DNA of 64,000 nucleotides from Sphingobacterium sp. CZ-UAM (GCF_002000245.1 NZ_MTCM01000005.1:124001-188000); one strand, 5' to 3'. Shown: positions 14,546 through 23,999, counted from the first letter of the stretch. Translations and numbers: made by a program. The notes: generated by a model not told the origin, from the sequence alone.

Positions 14546-17500
14546 ATGGATCAAAAGAACTATAGACTGCAAATTACCATAGGAGTGATAATTTCTTTTT
14601 TGCTTATTTTTATTTCCGCCCTATACTTTTTTATCTCTTTGCATCATATCTTGGATAACGAGCGTAATATTGTTCGAATAGCCGAAAATAGGTTTAATAT
14701 AATCAATGAGGTTAGAGCCAATATTGATGAAGTCAACGATGTTAAACTTCACTTTTTCACAAAACAAGATCCTGCATTATTTATTCCCTACCACCTCGAA
14801 CGAAAACAGACGGATGGATTATTGAGAGCCATTAATAAGTCTGATGAATTCTACGTAGTTTCGCCACATGCAATCGAGACGCTCCGCAAGGAAATTGCAC
14901 TATTCTATGATTTTGAAAAAGATATCGCATACGCCAAAACGAACAATGCCACTTTAGCTCCCTACATCCACGAGCAGAAAACAGCTATTTTAAACCAAAT
15001 TGATTTATTGTCCAGAGACCTTCTTGATCAAAGAGCGGATCGACTGGAGAAGTCCGGAAACGATTTACAGCTAGCGCAAAATATTACTTACTTATTTATT
15101 GCGATCGGTTTAAGCGGCTTTTTTTATATCCTAGCCAAAATTTTTTCAATTTCGAAAGTATTAAGCGCAACGGTTAAAAGTCAACAAGAATCAAATAGTC
15201 AACTGCAACGCTTACAAGATCAGACCAATAATGATAACTGGATTTTAAATGCCATAAATCATATTGACGAACAGCTGCGAGGCGATTACAGTGATAAAAA
15301 AATAGCAGAAATCAGCCTAAATGCCATTACCGAAATGACAAAAGCATTGGGTGGTACGATGTATATATTTGATGATACTTATCTGGAATATCAATTATGT
15401 CATAAAATAGGCATTCCTGCTAGGCAACAGTTAAAAAAGAGCTTTAAGGAAAACGAGGGTATCCTAGGTGATGTCGCAAACAAGAATGCAGTCATAAAAA
15501 TCAAAGATATTGATCACGCTCATCTGGTCTTAGAAACTTCATTATCCAATAGGATCGAAACTGACATCTACATTATCCCATTTACATATGAAAATCATTG
15601 TGTTGCATTGATGGAAATCTGCTGCCCACTTGTAAATGAAAGGGAGGAACAGTTGCGGGTCAATTTCCTAAATAAAGTAAAAGGCAATATCGCTGTCATT
15701 CTTAAAGTCGCGCAAACGCATGGTAAGCTCGCCGATCTTTATGAAGAACTTCAACAGCAAACCGAGGAACTAGAGGCACAACAGGAAGAATTAAGGACGA
15801 CTAACGAAGAATTAATCCATAAAACCCATTTGCTGGAAGCTTCAGAAGAAGAGTTACGCGTACAACAGGAAGAACTTATTCAGACAAACAATGAATTGGA
15901 TGAAAAGGCAAAACTGCTCTTCGCTCAAAATGAAGATCTGGAGAAAGCAAGAAAAGCCATCGCTCAGAAAATAGAAGAAGTTGAATTATCAAGCAAGTAC
16001 AAATCTGAGTTCATGGCCAATATGAGCCACGAACTAAGAACGCCACTGAACAGCATTCTCATACTTGCTAAATTGTTGCAGGACAACAAAAAGAAAAATC
16101 TGAATGACGACCAGATTAAATATGCTTCGGTCATCCATAGCGCAGGTTCGGACCTCCTGCACTTGATCAACGAGTTGTTAGATTTGGCGAAAATAGAATC
16201 TGGAAAAGTCGAAGTTCAAAAAGAGCGTATCAACACGAATTATCTAGCTAAGTATATCAAAGATTTTTTCCATGATACCGCTGAATCAAAGGCTATCCAA
16301 TTCAATGTTGAAATTGATGGGGATACGCCGCAAGAATTTATCGGTGACGAGCATCGTATACAGCAGGTGCTAAAAAATTTGTTGTCGAATGCTTTTAAAT
16401 TTACAAACGAACATGGTACCGTATCGCTCAAGATCAATGTCGAGGGAGAGCAGATTCATTTTAGAGTCCAGGATAATGGAATAGGAATTGCTCCAGAGAA
16501 ACAAGAACTTATCTTTGATGCATTTAAACAGGAAGACGGTTCAACAAGCCGCAAATATGGGGGCACAGGACTCGGCCTATCTATATGCCGTGAGATCGCT
16601 AACCTATTAAAGGGAAAAATCACACTAAACAGTAAAGTCAGCGAAGGAAGTACATTTATTTTCAGTCTGCCATTGGAAGCAGAATCTCAGGAAGATAAAA
16701 TCACAGCACTACCTATCACTGAAAAAAATACACCAAATTCATATTTTCCAGTAGAAGATCTAAAAATTGGAAAGGATCAGGCGGTTGACAATGGCAGTGG
16801 CAACAATAAACTCTTAATTATCGAAGATGATTTCATCTTTGCAGACATCCTAAAAGATTATGCAATCCAAAATGGCTACGATGTTTACATCAGTTACGAT
16901 GGACAGGACGGGCTCAACAAAGCACGAAACCTAAAACCGGCAGCAATCATATTAGATATAATGTTACCCAAAATGGATGGTTGGGAAGTACTGCGTAACC
17001 TCAAAAAAGCGAGCCTAACCAAAGATATACCTGTGCATATGATGTCTGCAGGAACATTTCTCCATGACGAACCTATATCTGCAGGGGCTATTGGATTTAT
17101 GTCCAAGCCTGTCTCTGAAGAATCTCTGGCAGAGACTTTTCTGAAAATTAAAGCCTCAACAAGTTACCCTATTCAGAAAATCTTACTGGTGGAAGATCAG
17201 GAAATTCAAAGTGATTTTATCAAGCAATCTCTTGAAGAACAAAATATTCAAATATTTCAGGCATTCAATGCACAGCAGGCACTCGATCTATTGCAGCAGG
17301 AAAAAATCTTCGACTGTATTATTATGGATCTAAACCTACCGGATAAATCAGGCATCGAACTGCTCAATGAGATCAAGGCCAACAGTGAATTTAAAGATCT
17401 GCCGATTATTATTAATACCGCTATGGAGTTAAGTCCTGAACAAACATCCGAAATTTTACACCACAGTCAGGCGATGGTATTAAAATCAGCTAAATCCAAC

Positions 17501-17977
17501 AACAGGCTAATTGATGAGGTCAATTTATTCTTAAATAAAATCCGAACCAGCAAAACGGAATATCAGTCATTCAACAATAGTTCATCTGTACTTACGGAGA
17601 ACAATCTGGCAGCCAAGACGGTATTGCTGGCAGATGATGATATGCGGAATATATTTGCTTTAAGTACGGCGTTCGAAAGCTATGACATGAAAATTGAGAT
17701 TGCTAATAATGGTCAGGAAGCCCTGGATATATTGGCGCGTAATGAGCATATTGATCTGGTTTTAATGGATATTATGATGCCTGTTATGGACGGATATGAA
17801 GCGATCGAAAAAATAAGGGCAAACAAAAGGTTTTCGAACCTCCCCATCATTGCTGTTACAGCGAAAGCGATGAAAGGTGACCGCGAAAAGACAATCGCTG
17901 TGGGAGCAAACGATTATATTAGCAAACCGGTAGATGTGGATAAATTAATATCCTTAATGCGTGTATGGTTGAGTTAG
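14546..17977 (+). CDS. Hybrid sensor histidine kinase with CHASE3-like, GAF and three receiver domains
   Basis: 1143 residues. Order: TM1 (about 9-34); a helical periplasmic sensor of CHASE3/four-helix type (35-178); TM2 (180-200); GAF (about 240-390); a long Glu/Gln-rich coiled coil (395-485); HisKA with phospho-His495 in MSHELRTPLN; HATPase with DNGIGIAPE and GGTGLGLSI; then three receiver domains with phospho-accepting Asp804, Asp928 and Asp1075. The second and third REC are well conserved (VEDQ, DDD acidic pockets; lysines present). It starts an operon with cheR, cheB and a second hybrid kinase. Domain content resembles the large kinases that in Bacteroidetes travel with CheR/CheB. The signal sensed is unknown. 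It overlaps the cheR frame by 13 bp if the upstream cheR ATG is used. Confidence 0.92.
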   Translation: MDQKNYRLQITIGVIISFLLIFISALYFFISLHHILDNERNIVRIAENRFNIINEVRANIDEVNDVKLHFFTKQDPALFIPYHLERKQTDGLLRAINKSDEFYVVSPHAIETLRKEIALFYDFEKDIAYAKTNNATLAPYIHEQKTAILNQIDLLSRDLLDQRADRLEKSGNDLQLAQNITYLFIAIGLSGFFYILAKIFSISKVLSATVKSQQESNSQLQRLQDQTNNDNWILNAINHIDEQLRGDYSDKKIAEISLNAITEMTKALGGTMYIFDDTYLEYQLCHKIGIPARQQLKKSFKENEGILGDVANKNAVIKIKDIDHAHLVLETSLSNRIETDIYIIPFTYENHCVALMEICCPLVNEREEQLRVNFLNKVKGNIAVILKVAQTHGKLADLYEELQQQTEELEAQQEELRTTNEELIHKTHLLEASEEELRVQQEELIQTNNELDEKAKLLFAQNEDLEKARKAIAQKIEEVELSSKYKSEFMANMSHELRTPLNSILILAKLLQDNKKKNLNDDQIKYASVIHSAGSDLLHLINELLDLAKIESGKVEVQKERINTNYLAKYIKDFFHDTAESKAIQFNVEIDGDTPQEFIGDEHRIQQVLKNLLSNAFKFTNEHGTVSLKINVEGEQIHFRVQDNGIGIAPEKQELIFDAFKQEDGSTSRKYGGTGLGLSICREIANLLKGKITLNSKVSEGSTFIFSLPLEAESQEDKITALPITEKNTPNSYFPVEDLKIGKDQAVDNGSGNNKLLIIEDDFIFADILKDYAIQNGYDVYISYDGQDGLNKARNLKPAAIILDIMLPKMDGWEVLRNLKKASLTKDIPVHMMSAGTFLHDEPISAGAIGFMSKPVSEESLAETFLKIKASTSYPIQKILLVEDQEIQSDFIKQSLEEQNIQIFQAFNAQQALDLLQQEKIFDCIIMDLNLPDKSGIELLNEIKANSEFKDLPIIINTAMELSPEQTSEILHHSQAMVLKSAKSNNRLIDEVNLFLNKIRTSKTEYQSFNNSSSVLTENNLAAKTVLLADDDMRNIFALSTAFESYDMKIEIANNGQEALDILARNEHIDLVLMDIMMPVMDGYEAIEKIRANKRFSNLPIIAVTAKAMKGDREKTIAVGANDYISKPVDVDKLISLMRVWLS

Positions 17978-18804
17978 GCAATAAAATAGCAGCAATGATC
18001 ACTTTTGAAGAGTTGGAGGAAGTTATTGACCTTGTCAAAAATCTCCACGGTTATGATGTGTCCGGATATACGAGGTCATCCTTAAAGCGGCGTGTCACCC
18101 GAGTTATGGAACTCAATAAGCTAGATCTGGTCGAATTAAAATCCAAATTAATTAATCAGCCAGGTTTCAGTACCTATCTCCTACAGGAAATTACAGTGAA
18201 TGTGACTGAAATGTTTAGAGATCCGGAGTTTTACAAAGCGCTAAAAAATGAGGTCTTTCCTTACCTGGCTACCTATCCTCATATTAAATTTTGGAGTGCG
18301 GGTTGTTCTACAGGGGAAGAAGTGTACTCCCTGGCCATATTGTTAAAAGAAGCTGGCCTTTATCACCGCTCGTTTATCTACGGAACAGATATCAACACAA
18401 AAGTATTGGAAAAAGCCAAAAGGGGCATTTATTCCTTGGCAAAAGTGAAAGAGTATTCTGAGAATTTCATAAAAACAGAGCCCAAAAGTTCTTTATCCGA
18501 ATATTATACAGCAATGTACAATGCTGCCACCATAAATAATAGCCTTAAGAAGAATGTTCTCTTTTCCCATCATAGCTTGGTTTCCGATCGCGTATTCAAT
18601 GAGTTTCAATTGATCACATGCCGTAATGTATTGATTTATTTTGATACAAATCTTCAGGAAAAAGTCCTCGACCTGTTTTACCATTCACTCTGTCATCTCG
18701 GTTTTTTATGTTTGGGTGCAAAGGAGTCTCTGATTAACTACAAGAATGCTGCAAAATTTAAGGTTATAAACAAAAAGCACAATATTTATCAAAAAATAGG
18801 CTAG
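17965..18804 (+). CDS. CheR-type protein-glutamate O-methyltransferase
   Basis: 279 residues from the overlapping ATG at 17965; an in-frame ATG at 17995 gives a 269-residue protein that begins at the conserved N-terminal helix (TFEELEEVIDLVKNLHG) and is equally likely. It should transfer methyl groups from SAM to glutamate side chains of a receptor. Visible: the N-terminal arginine-rich GYTRSSLKRRV helix, TEMFRDPEFY, the SAM site FWSAGCSTGEEVYSLAILL, and CRNVLIYFD near the end. No chemoreceptor (MCP) or CheA/CheW is in the window. Its neighbours are hybrid kinases, so the likely substrate is one of these or a distant protein. Confidence 0.93.
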   Translation: MVELGNKIAAMITFEELEEVIDLVKNLHGYDVSGYTRSSLKRRVTRVMELNKLDLVELKSKLINQPGFSTYLLQEITVNVTEMFRDPEFYKALKNEVFPYLATYPHIKFWSAGCSTGEEVYSLAILLKEAGLYHRSFIYGTDINTKVLEKAKRGIYSLAKVKEYSENFIKTEPKSSLSEYYTAMYNAATINNSLKKNVLFSHHSLVSDRVFNEFQLITCRNVLIYFDTNLQEKVLDLFYHSLCHLGFLCLGAKESLINYKNAAKFKVINKKHNIYQKIG

Positions 18805-18810
18805 ATCGAA

Positions 18811-19371
18811 ATGGAACGGAAAATTCTTTTATTAGCGGGATCTGCAGGCGGGTTTAGTGTTATTCTAAATATCCTAAAGGCATTAGAACGCCCGATCCAA
18901 ATACCGGTCATCGTGATCGTGCACAGAAATCCTAAATATGCATCGAGTATTGAAGATACATTATCGAAAGCATTATTGCAGAAGATAAAAACTGCAGATG
19001 ATAAGGAAACTATTATGGATGGAACGATTTATTTTGCTCCCGCAGGTTATCATTTACTCATTGAGCCCGATTATAGCTTTTCCTTAGATATCTCCGAACC
19101 GGTTCAATATTCGAGACCTTCTATTGATGTAACCTTCGAATCTGCAGCCGAAGTCTACAAACAAAACTGTACTGCCATCTTGTTTTCTGGAGCCAACCAA
19201 GATGGAGCGCAAGGATTGTTAATGATAAAAAAATACGGCGGAAAAACCTATGTGCAGGATCCTCTTGATGCTGAAGTGCCGATTATGCCTCAGGCAGCAA
19301 TAGAATTAAATGCGCAAGATAGGATTTTAACAATAAGCGAAATAAAAGATTACATCATGCAATTGACCTAA
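18811..19371 (+). CDS. CheB-type methylesterase domain protein without receiver domain
   Basis: 186 residues: only the catalytic CheB domain, lacking the N-terminal REC that normally controls it. The Ser-His-Asp triad is visible as Ser11 (GSAGG), His38 (VHRNP) and Asp131 (SGANQDGAQG). It would remove methyl groups added by the CheR encoded 6 bp upstream (or deamidate glutamines). Stand-alone CheB domains of this type are known in phosphorelay clusters of Bacteroidetes and cyanobacteria. As no receiver is fused, activity must be controlled by a partner protein or be constitutive; the REC-HK-REC protein encoded directly downstream is a candidate, which is inference. Confidence 0.92.
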   Translation: MERKILLLAGSAGGFSVILNILKALERPIQIPVIVIVHRNPKYASSIEDTLSKALLQKIKTADDKETIMDGTIYFAPAGYHLLIEPDYSFSLDISEPVQYSRPSIDVTFESAAEVYKQNCTAILFSGANQDGAQGLLMIKKYGGKTYVQDPLDAEVPIMPQAAIELNAQDRILTISEIKDYIMQLT

Positions 19372-19393
19372 GGTTGTATTTAGATTTGATATA

Positions 19394-20995
19394 ATGAAGA
19401 AGATTAATATATTGATCGTCGATGATAAAATTGAAAATGTTATCAGCCTCACAGCATTGCTGGAGGATATCGAATTTGTAAATATAATTAGTAGCACGGA
19501 TCCGAACGAAGCCTTAAAAATCTGCTGGAAAGAAGATATCGATCTTGCTCTGGTCGATGTACAGATGCCCGAAATCAATGGATTTGAATTTGTTACTTTT
19601 TTGAAGAAAAATCCAAAAACGAATCACATTATTCCAATCATGGTAACGGCGATCTCGAAAGAGGATAAATACCTTATTCAAGGACTTAACAGTGGGGCAG
19701 TGGATTACCTGTATAAACCTCTTAATCCGGAAGCTACCATAGCGAAAGTCAAATCTTTTGTCCAGCAACTGTTGATACAACAGGAAATTAAAGAGAAAAA
19801 CATTGCTTTGGAAGAATCCAAACAAGCAATTCTTAAAGCAAAAGAGGAAGCTGAATTAGCGCGCAAATCCAAGGAGACTTTCCTGGCCAACATGAGTCAT
19901 GAAATCCGTACCCCGATCAATGGCATCATGGGAATTACCCAAATGCTAAAAAATTCACAGCTTACCGTTGAACAGGAAAATTGGATCAATAAACTGGATT
20001 CGGCGTCTCAAAACCTATTAACCATCATCAATGATATATTAGACTTATCCAAGGTGGACTCCGGCATGATGAAGCTTAATATGGAATCAACTTCAGTACA
20101 TGATATTACGGATGACCTGAATAATCTATTCATCGATAAAGCAAACTATAAGGGTTTAGATTTCAATATAGATGTGGACGATCGAATAAACAGTTATTTT
20201 TTGACTGATCCGCTTCGTTTAAAACAAATTCTGACCAATTTTATCTCCAATAGTTTTAAATTTACGGCGCTGGGATCGGTAATATTAAAAATCCGGCTTC
20301 TAACAGAAACCGATCATCAGATTTGTCTGCAGTTTCAAGTCATCGATACAGGTATAGGTATAGCCGAAGATTCATTGGAAAAAATATTCATTGCTTTTGA
20401 GCAGGGAGAAGACAGCATCACCAAAAAATTTGGTGGCACGGGCCTGGGGTTGGCAATTGTAAAACGCATCGCTGCCCTTCTTAATGGAAAAGTATTCGCA
20501 TCAAGTGAATATGGTAAAGGAAGCATATTTTCTTTTGAATGCAACTTTGATAAAATACAAGATAAACCTCAAGAAAAAGAAACACCAGTGCTTTATACCG
20601 AGTTACCGAAGTTCAATTCGCCAATGATCCTTATTGCCGAAGACAATGAGTTAAATAGTTTTATGTTGGCCAATATCCTCAAGAGTTGGAATTGTGAGAT
20701 TGCGCTGGCAACAAATGGACAGCTTGCATTGGAAGAAATCAATAAAAAAAAGATAGATCTGGTATTTATGGATGCACATATGCCCCTAATGAGTGGTTTT
20801 GAAGCAATTAAAGAAATACGTCGTCATACTAACCCAAGAATCTCCAATATGCCTATCATTTCCATCTCTGCCTCGGTATTAAAAGCGGAACAACAGGAAG
20901 CGATGGATGCTGGCGCAAATGAAGTTGTTGGAAAACCATTTGATCCTATCAAATTATATAAAACAATTGATGCTTTATTGTCAAAATTGAAATGA
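19394..20995 (+). CDS. Soluble hybrid histidine kinase, REC-HisKA-HATPase-REC
   Basis: 533 residues without membrane segments. An N-terminal receiver (1-125, phospho-Asp55 in LALVDVQMPE, conserved Lys in LYKPL) is joined by a short coiled coil (130-165) to HisKA (His169 in MSHEIRTPIN), HATPase (DTGIGIAED, GGTGLGLAI) and a second receiver (410-530, Asp460 in VFMDAHMP). The N-terminal REC lets another kinase, most simply the membrane kinase at the start of the operon, control this one. No DNA-binding output domain is present in this operon, so the final target is elsewhere or the output is the methylation system. A short gap (22 bp) follows cheB. Confidence 0.92.
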   Translation: MKKINILIVDDKIENVISLTALLEDIEFVNIISSTDPNEALKICWKEDIDLALVDVQMPEINGFEFVTFLKKNPKTNHIIPIMVTAISKEDKYLIQGLNSGAVDYLYKPLNPEATIAKVKSFVQQLLIQQEIKEKNIALEESKQAILKAKEEAELARKSKETFLANMSHEIRTPINGIMGITQMLKNSQLTVEQENWINKLDSASQNLLTIINDILDLSKVDSGMMKLNMESTSVHDITDDLNNLFIDKANYKGLDFNIDVDDRINSYFLTDPLRLKQILTNFISNSFKFTALGSVILKIRLLTETDHQICLQFQVIDTGIGIAEDSLEKIFIAFEQGEDSITKKFGGTGLGLAIVKRIAALLNGKVFASSEYGKGSIFSFECNFDKIQDKPQEKETPVLYTELPKFNSPMILIAEDNELNSFMLANILKSWNCEIALATNGQLALEEINKKKIDLVFMDAHMPLMSGFEAIKEIRRHTNPRISNMPIISISASVLKAEQQEAMDAGANEVVGKPFDPIKLYKTIDALLSKLK

Positions 20996-21050
20996 TTGTT
21001 TCGATTTATCAATGAAATCATTAATTTTAAAGAATTAACAAAACATAATA

Positions 21051-21584
21051 ATGAAAAAACTTTTTATGATACCAGCAGTTGCAGTTGCTTTATCAATTGC
21101 ATCTTGTGGCGGAAACAGTGAGAAGTCGGGCAAATCAGCTAGCACAGAAACGACAACTTCAACAGAAAACCAAGCGACAGAAACAGTCCCTGGCATTGAA
21201 AACGTAGCTATTTCCAACAGCTTATCTTTGGAAGGTAATGATCAGATGAAATTTGACAAGGATCTATTCCGTGTCAAAGCTGGTGAGCCTGTTGAATTAT
21301 CGTTCAAAAATGCGGGTACCATGCCAAAAGAGTCTATGGGGCATAACGTTGTTATCCTTAAACCGGGTGTTGATCTTCCAACTTTCGGAGCAGAAGCAGC
21401 GGCAGCGGTAGCCGATGAGTATATTCCAAAGTCAGCATTATCTTCCATCGTGTCCCATACGAAATTGTTAGGTCCTGGTGAAACAGATAAAATTACATTT
21501 ACGCTTGAAAAAGGAGTTTATCCTTTCATCTGTAGTTTCCCTGGCCATTACGGTGTAATGCAAGGAAAAATTGTTGCAGAATAA
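21051..21584 (+). CDS. Azurin-like blue-copper lipoprotein
   Basis: 177 residues. The signal peptide ends in a lipobox SIASC, lipidated Cys19, followed by a Ser/Thr/Glu-rich linker (20-48) that tethers the domain to the membrane. The cupredoxin domain has the four type-1 copper ligands: His98 in GHNVV, Cys161, His166 and Met170 in CSFPGHYGVM. It should carry electrons between redox partners in the periplasm, for example toward a cytochrome oxidase or a nitrite reductase. It begins 55 bp after the kinase operon on the same strand and ends in a terminator. The lpd gene downstream has its own promoter. Confidence 0.95.
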   Translation: MKKLFMIPAVAVALSIASCGGNSEKSGKSASTETTTSTENQATETVPGIENVAISNSLSLEGNDQMKFDKDLFRVKAGEPVELSFKNAGTMPKESMGHNVVILKPGVDLPTFGAEAAAAVADEYIPKSALSSIVSHTKLLGPGETDKITFTLEKGVYPFICSFPGHYGVMQGKIVAE

Positions 21585-21593
21585 TAACATTAA

Positions 21594-21655
21594 GCAAAAA
21601 GGATATTCAGTTATGGGTATCCTTTTTTGTTCTATTTTACCATAGAACAAAAAAG
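21594..21655 (+). terminator. Azurin terminator with an overlapping second hairpin
   Basis: Stem AAAAAGGATA (21596-21605) with TATCCTTTTT (21618-21627) and a T-run. A second perfect 14-bp inverted repeat, CTTTTTTGTTCTAT (21622-21635) with ATAGAACAAAAAAG (21642-21655), shares its left arm with the first T-run, so the two structures compete or stack. The remaining gap to lpd at 21945 holds nothing else I recognise besides that gene's promoter. Confidence 0.8.
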
Positions 21656-21883
21656 AAAACGCAGAGCCCATTTAATATCCAATGAGGATGGGTGTCCATG
21701 TGCTTTAAGACCTCATCCATTCGATATTGAATCAAACAATAGCTATTCGCTTTTGAACTTTATATCCTGATCTATATTTTGCTCCCGCAAATGATTGAAA
21801 TTAGATTATTTTACCCAGGGTAAGCAGTCTCCCTTTTATCAAAAAAATGTAAAGTAAGTCTATTCGGTTACAAATCGCAAGTT

Positions 21884-21918
21884 TTGATTTCCTATCCCAT
21901 TAATAATCATTAAATTTG
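21884..21918 (+). promoter_or_regulatory. Probable promoter of the first lpd gene
   Basis: TAAATTTG (21911-21918) is an exact -7 box, 26 nt before the ATG at 21945. A TTTTG at 21882-21886 could be the -33 element, though the 24-nt spacing is long. Confidence 0.6.
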
Positions 21919-21944
21919 TACTACTAAAAATTAAAACGTAATCA

Positions 21945-23351
21945 ATGCAATACGACGTAATTGTAATCGGAAGTGGTCCAGGCGGATATGTAGGAGCTAT
22001 CCGTTGTGCCCAATTAGGATTAAAAACAGCTGTTATTGAAAAATATAGCACATTTGGTGGTACTTGTCTTAACGTTGGATGTATTCCTTCAAAAGCGCTT
22101 TTAGATTCATCGGAGCATTACCACAATGCTGCCCATAATTTTGATGCATTTGGCATCAGTTTAAAGGACCTAAAAGTAGATATGGCAAAGATGATTGCCC
22201 GTAAGGACGATGTTATTGCTCAAAATACTGCTGGTATCACTTTCTTATTTAAGAAAAACAAAATTGACAGTTTCCAAGGGGTAGGTTCATTTGTGGACAA
22301 AAACACCATTAATATAACAAAAGCAGATGGTTCTACAGAGCAGATTACTGCCAAAAATGTCATTATTGCTACGGGTTCAAAACCAACTTCTTTACCATTC
22401 TTGCCTGTTGACAAAAAAAGAATCATCACTTCTACGGAAGCCCTTAATCTAAAGGAGGTTCCAAAACATCTTATCGTTATCGGTGGTGGTGTCATTGGCT
22501 TGGAATTAGGTTCAGTATATGCTCGTTTAGGTTCAAAAGTTTCAGTTGTTGAATTTGCAAAATCGATCATCGGTACAATGGACGGTGGCTTAGGAAAAGA
22601 ACTACAACGGGTTTTGAAAAAATCTTTGGGCATGGAGTTCTATTTAGGTCACAAAGTAACTGGAGCTTCGGCAAAAGGTAAAGTTGTAAAAGTAACCGCA
22701 GAGGATCCAAAAGGACAAGAGGTAACCCTAGAAGGTGATTATTGTATCGTAGCTGTTGGACGTACAGCATACTCTGAAGGCTTAGGCTTAGAAAATATTG
22801 GCATCACTGTCGAAGAAAGAGGCAAGAAAATCCCGGTAAATGCTCACTTAGAAACCGCTGTACAAGGTGTATTTGCGATCGGTGATGTGATCACTGGAGC
22901 AATGCTGGCGCACAAAGCAGAAGATGAAGGTGTATATGTTGCCGAATATATTGCTGGACAAAAACCACATATAGACTACAATCTAATCCCGGGCGTTGTG
23001 TACACATGGCCTGAAGTGGCATCAGTTGGAAAAACAGAAGAACAATTGAAGGAAGCCGGCGTGAAATATAAAGCTGGATCTTTCTCTTTCAAAGCTTCTG
23101 GTCGTGCAAAAGCTTCTGGCGATACAGATGGTTTTGTCAAGGTATTAGCCGATGCTACCACAGACGAGGTATTAGGCGTACATATGATCGGGCCACGTGC
23201 AGCGGACATGATCGGTGAGGCTACAGTAGCCATGGAATACCGCGCGTCTGCAGAAGACATTGCACGTATTTGCCATGCTCACCCAACCTATACAGAAGCC
23301 CTCAAAGAGGCTGCATTAGCTGCAACAGCAAATAGAGCAATACACGCTTAA
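21945..23351 (+). CDS. lpdA: Dihydrolipoyl dehydrogenase (E3), paralogue 1
   Basis: 468-residue FAD-disulfide oxidoreductase which reoxidises the lipoyl group of 2-oxoacid dehydrogenase complexes or the glycine cleavage system, passing electrons to NAD+. FAD-binding GSGPGGYVGAIR (9-20), redox-active disulfide Cys41/Cys46 in GGTCLNVGCIPSK, NAD-binding GGGVIGLELGSVYARLG, second FAD motif VFAIGDV, and the C-terminal catalytic His446/Glu451 in HPTYTEAL. The GGTCLNVGCIPSK form is the one common to mitochondrial-type and 2-oxoglutarate dehydrogenase E3. A second E3 lies at 24544-25932. It has its own promoter and terminator. Confidence 0.96.
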   Translation: MQYDVIVIGSGPGGYVGAIRCAQLGLKTAVIEKYSTFGGTCLNVGCIPSKALLDSSEHYHNAAHNFDAFGISLKDLKVDMAKMIARKDDVIAQNTAGITFLFKKNKIDSFQGVGSFVDKNTINITKADGSTEQITAKNVIIATGSKPTSLPFLPVDKKRIITSTEALNLKEVPKHLIVIGGGVIGLELGSVYARLGSKVSVVEFAKSIIGTMDGGLGKELQRVLKKSLGMEFYLGHKVTGASAKGKVVKVTAEDPKGQEVTLEGDYCIVAVGRTAYSEGLGLENIGITVEERGKKIPVNAHLETAVQGVFAIGDVITGAMLAHKAEDEGVYVAEYIAGQKPHIDYNLIPGVVYTWPEVASVGKTEEQLKEAGVKYKAGSFSFKASGRAKASGDTDGFVKVLADATTDEVLGVHMIGPRAADMIGEATVAMEYRASAEDIARICHAHPTYTEALKEAALAATANRAIHA

Positions 23352-23371
23352 GCGTTAAATAGCATAAATTT

Positions 23372-23398
23372 AAGGGGAAAAGGAAACTTTTCCCCTTT
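23372..23398 (+). terminator. Terminator after the first lpd gene
   Basis: An 11-bp stem AAGGGGAAAAG / CTTTTCCCCTT closed by a GAAA tetraloop. Confidence 0.75.
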
Positions 23399-23418
23399 CT
23401 TATAAATACCTATATCAG

Positions 23419-23823
23419 ATGAATTTTTATACAAGAAAATGGGTCAAACCCGAAGATCTCAACCCCAACGGAACATTATTCGGTGGAACACTATTACGTT
23501 GGATCGATGAAGAAGCTGTCATTTACGCCATTGTGCAATTGGGAAATCCAAAAGTAGTGACAAAGTTTATTTCTGAAATCAATTTTGTGAATTCTGCAAA
23601 ACAGGGAGATATTTTAGAGTTAGGTATCGAGGCCACCAACTTTGGAACGACATCATTGACGATGCGTTGTGAGGTCAGAAACAAAATCTCAAAGAAAACA
23701 ATCCTATCCATTGATAAACTAGTGTTCGTAAACCTCGATGAAGATGGAAACCCTGTTCCCCATGGAAAAAATAGCATCACTTATGCCTATATGGGTATCG
23801 AGAAAACAGGACGAGATGATTAA
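23419..23823 (+). CDS. Acyl-CoA thioesterase, hotdog fold (YciA/BFIT-like)
   Basis: 134 residues, single hotdog domain. NPNGTLFGGTLLRWIDEEA has the family helix with Asn, Gly and the catalytic-type acid Asp30-Glu31-Glu32 region, followed by VVTKFISEINFVNSAKQGD. Such enzymes hydrolyse acyl-CoA to free acid and CoA in the cytoplasm. The gene sits 21 bp beyond the lpd terminator and could be read through from it. Substrate chain length cannot be read from sequence. The C-terminal DEDGNPVPHGK is typical of cytosolic acyl-CoA hydrolases of this group. Confidence 0.88.
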   Translation: MNFYTRKWVKPEDLNPNGTLFGGTLLRWIDEEAVIYAIVQLGNPKVVTKFISEINFVNSAKQGDILELGIEATNFGTTSLTMRCEVRNKISKKTILSIDKLVFVNLDEDGNPVPHGKNSITYAYMGIEKTGRDD

Positions 23824-23999
23824 ACATCTCTCCTGTTCTATTAGTTTATTGATGCTTCATAATAAGAACGCAGACTCTTTAATAAATTTTTACATGTAAA
23901 ATTGCACAATCATAAAAATTTAAAGTGCCATAGTATGTGCTAGGTCTCGGAAACTCATGGCTTATATACTAGGACCGGGAGGAGATTAGCATAGTATTG

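Noticed and set aside
22220..22633. 137-codon minus-strand frame inside lpd, and similar long antisense frames (624-1115, 19514-19825, 31994-32365)
   Set aside because: Shadow frames of well-recognised genes; composition is rich in Ser/Phe/Cys and no domain is visible.
23824..23999. Possible RNA gene with near-repeat GCTAGGTCTCGG / ACTAGGACCGGG
   Set aside because: No tRNA fold, no promoter, no terminator; the repeat is imperfect and short.
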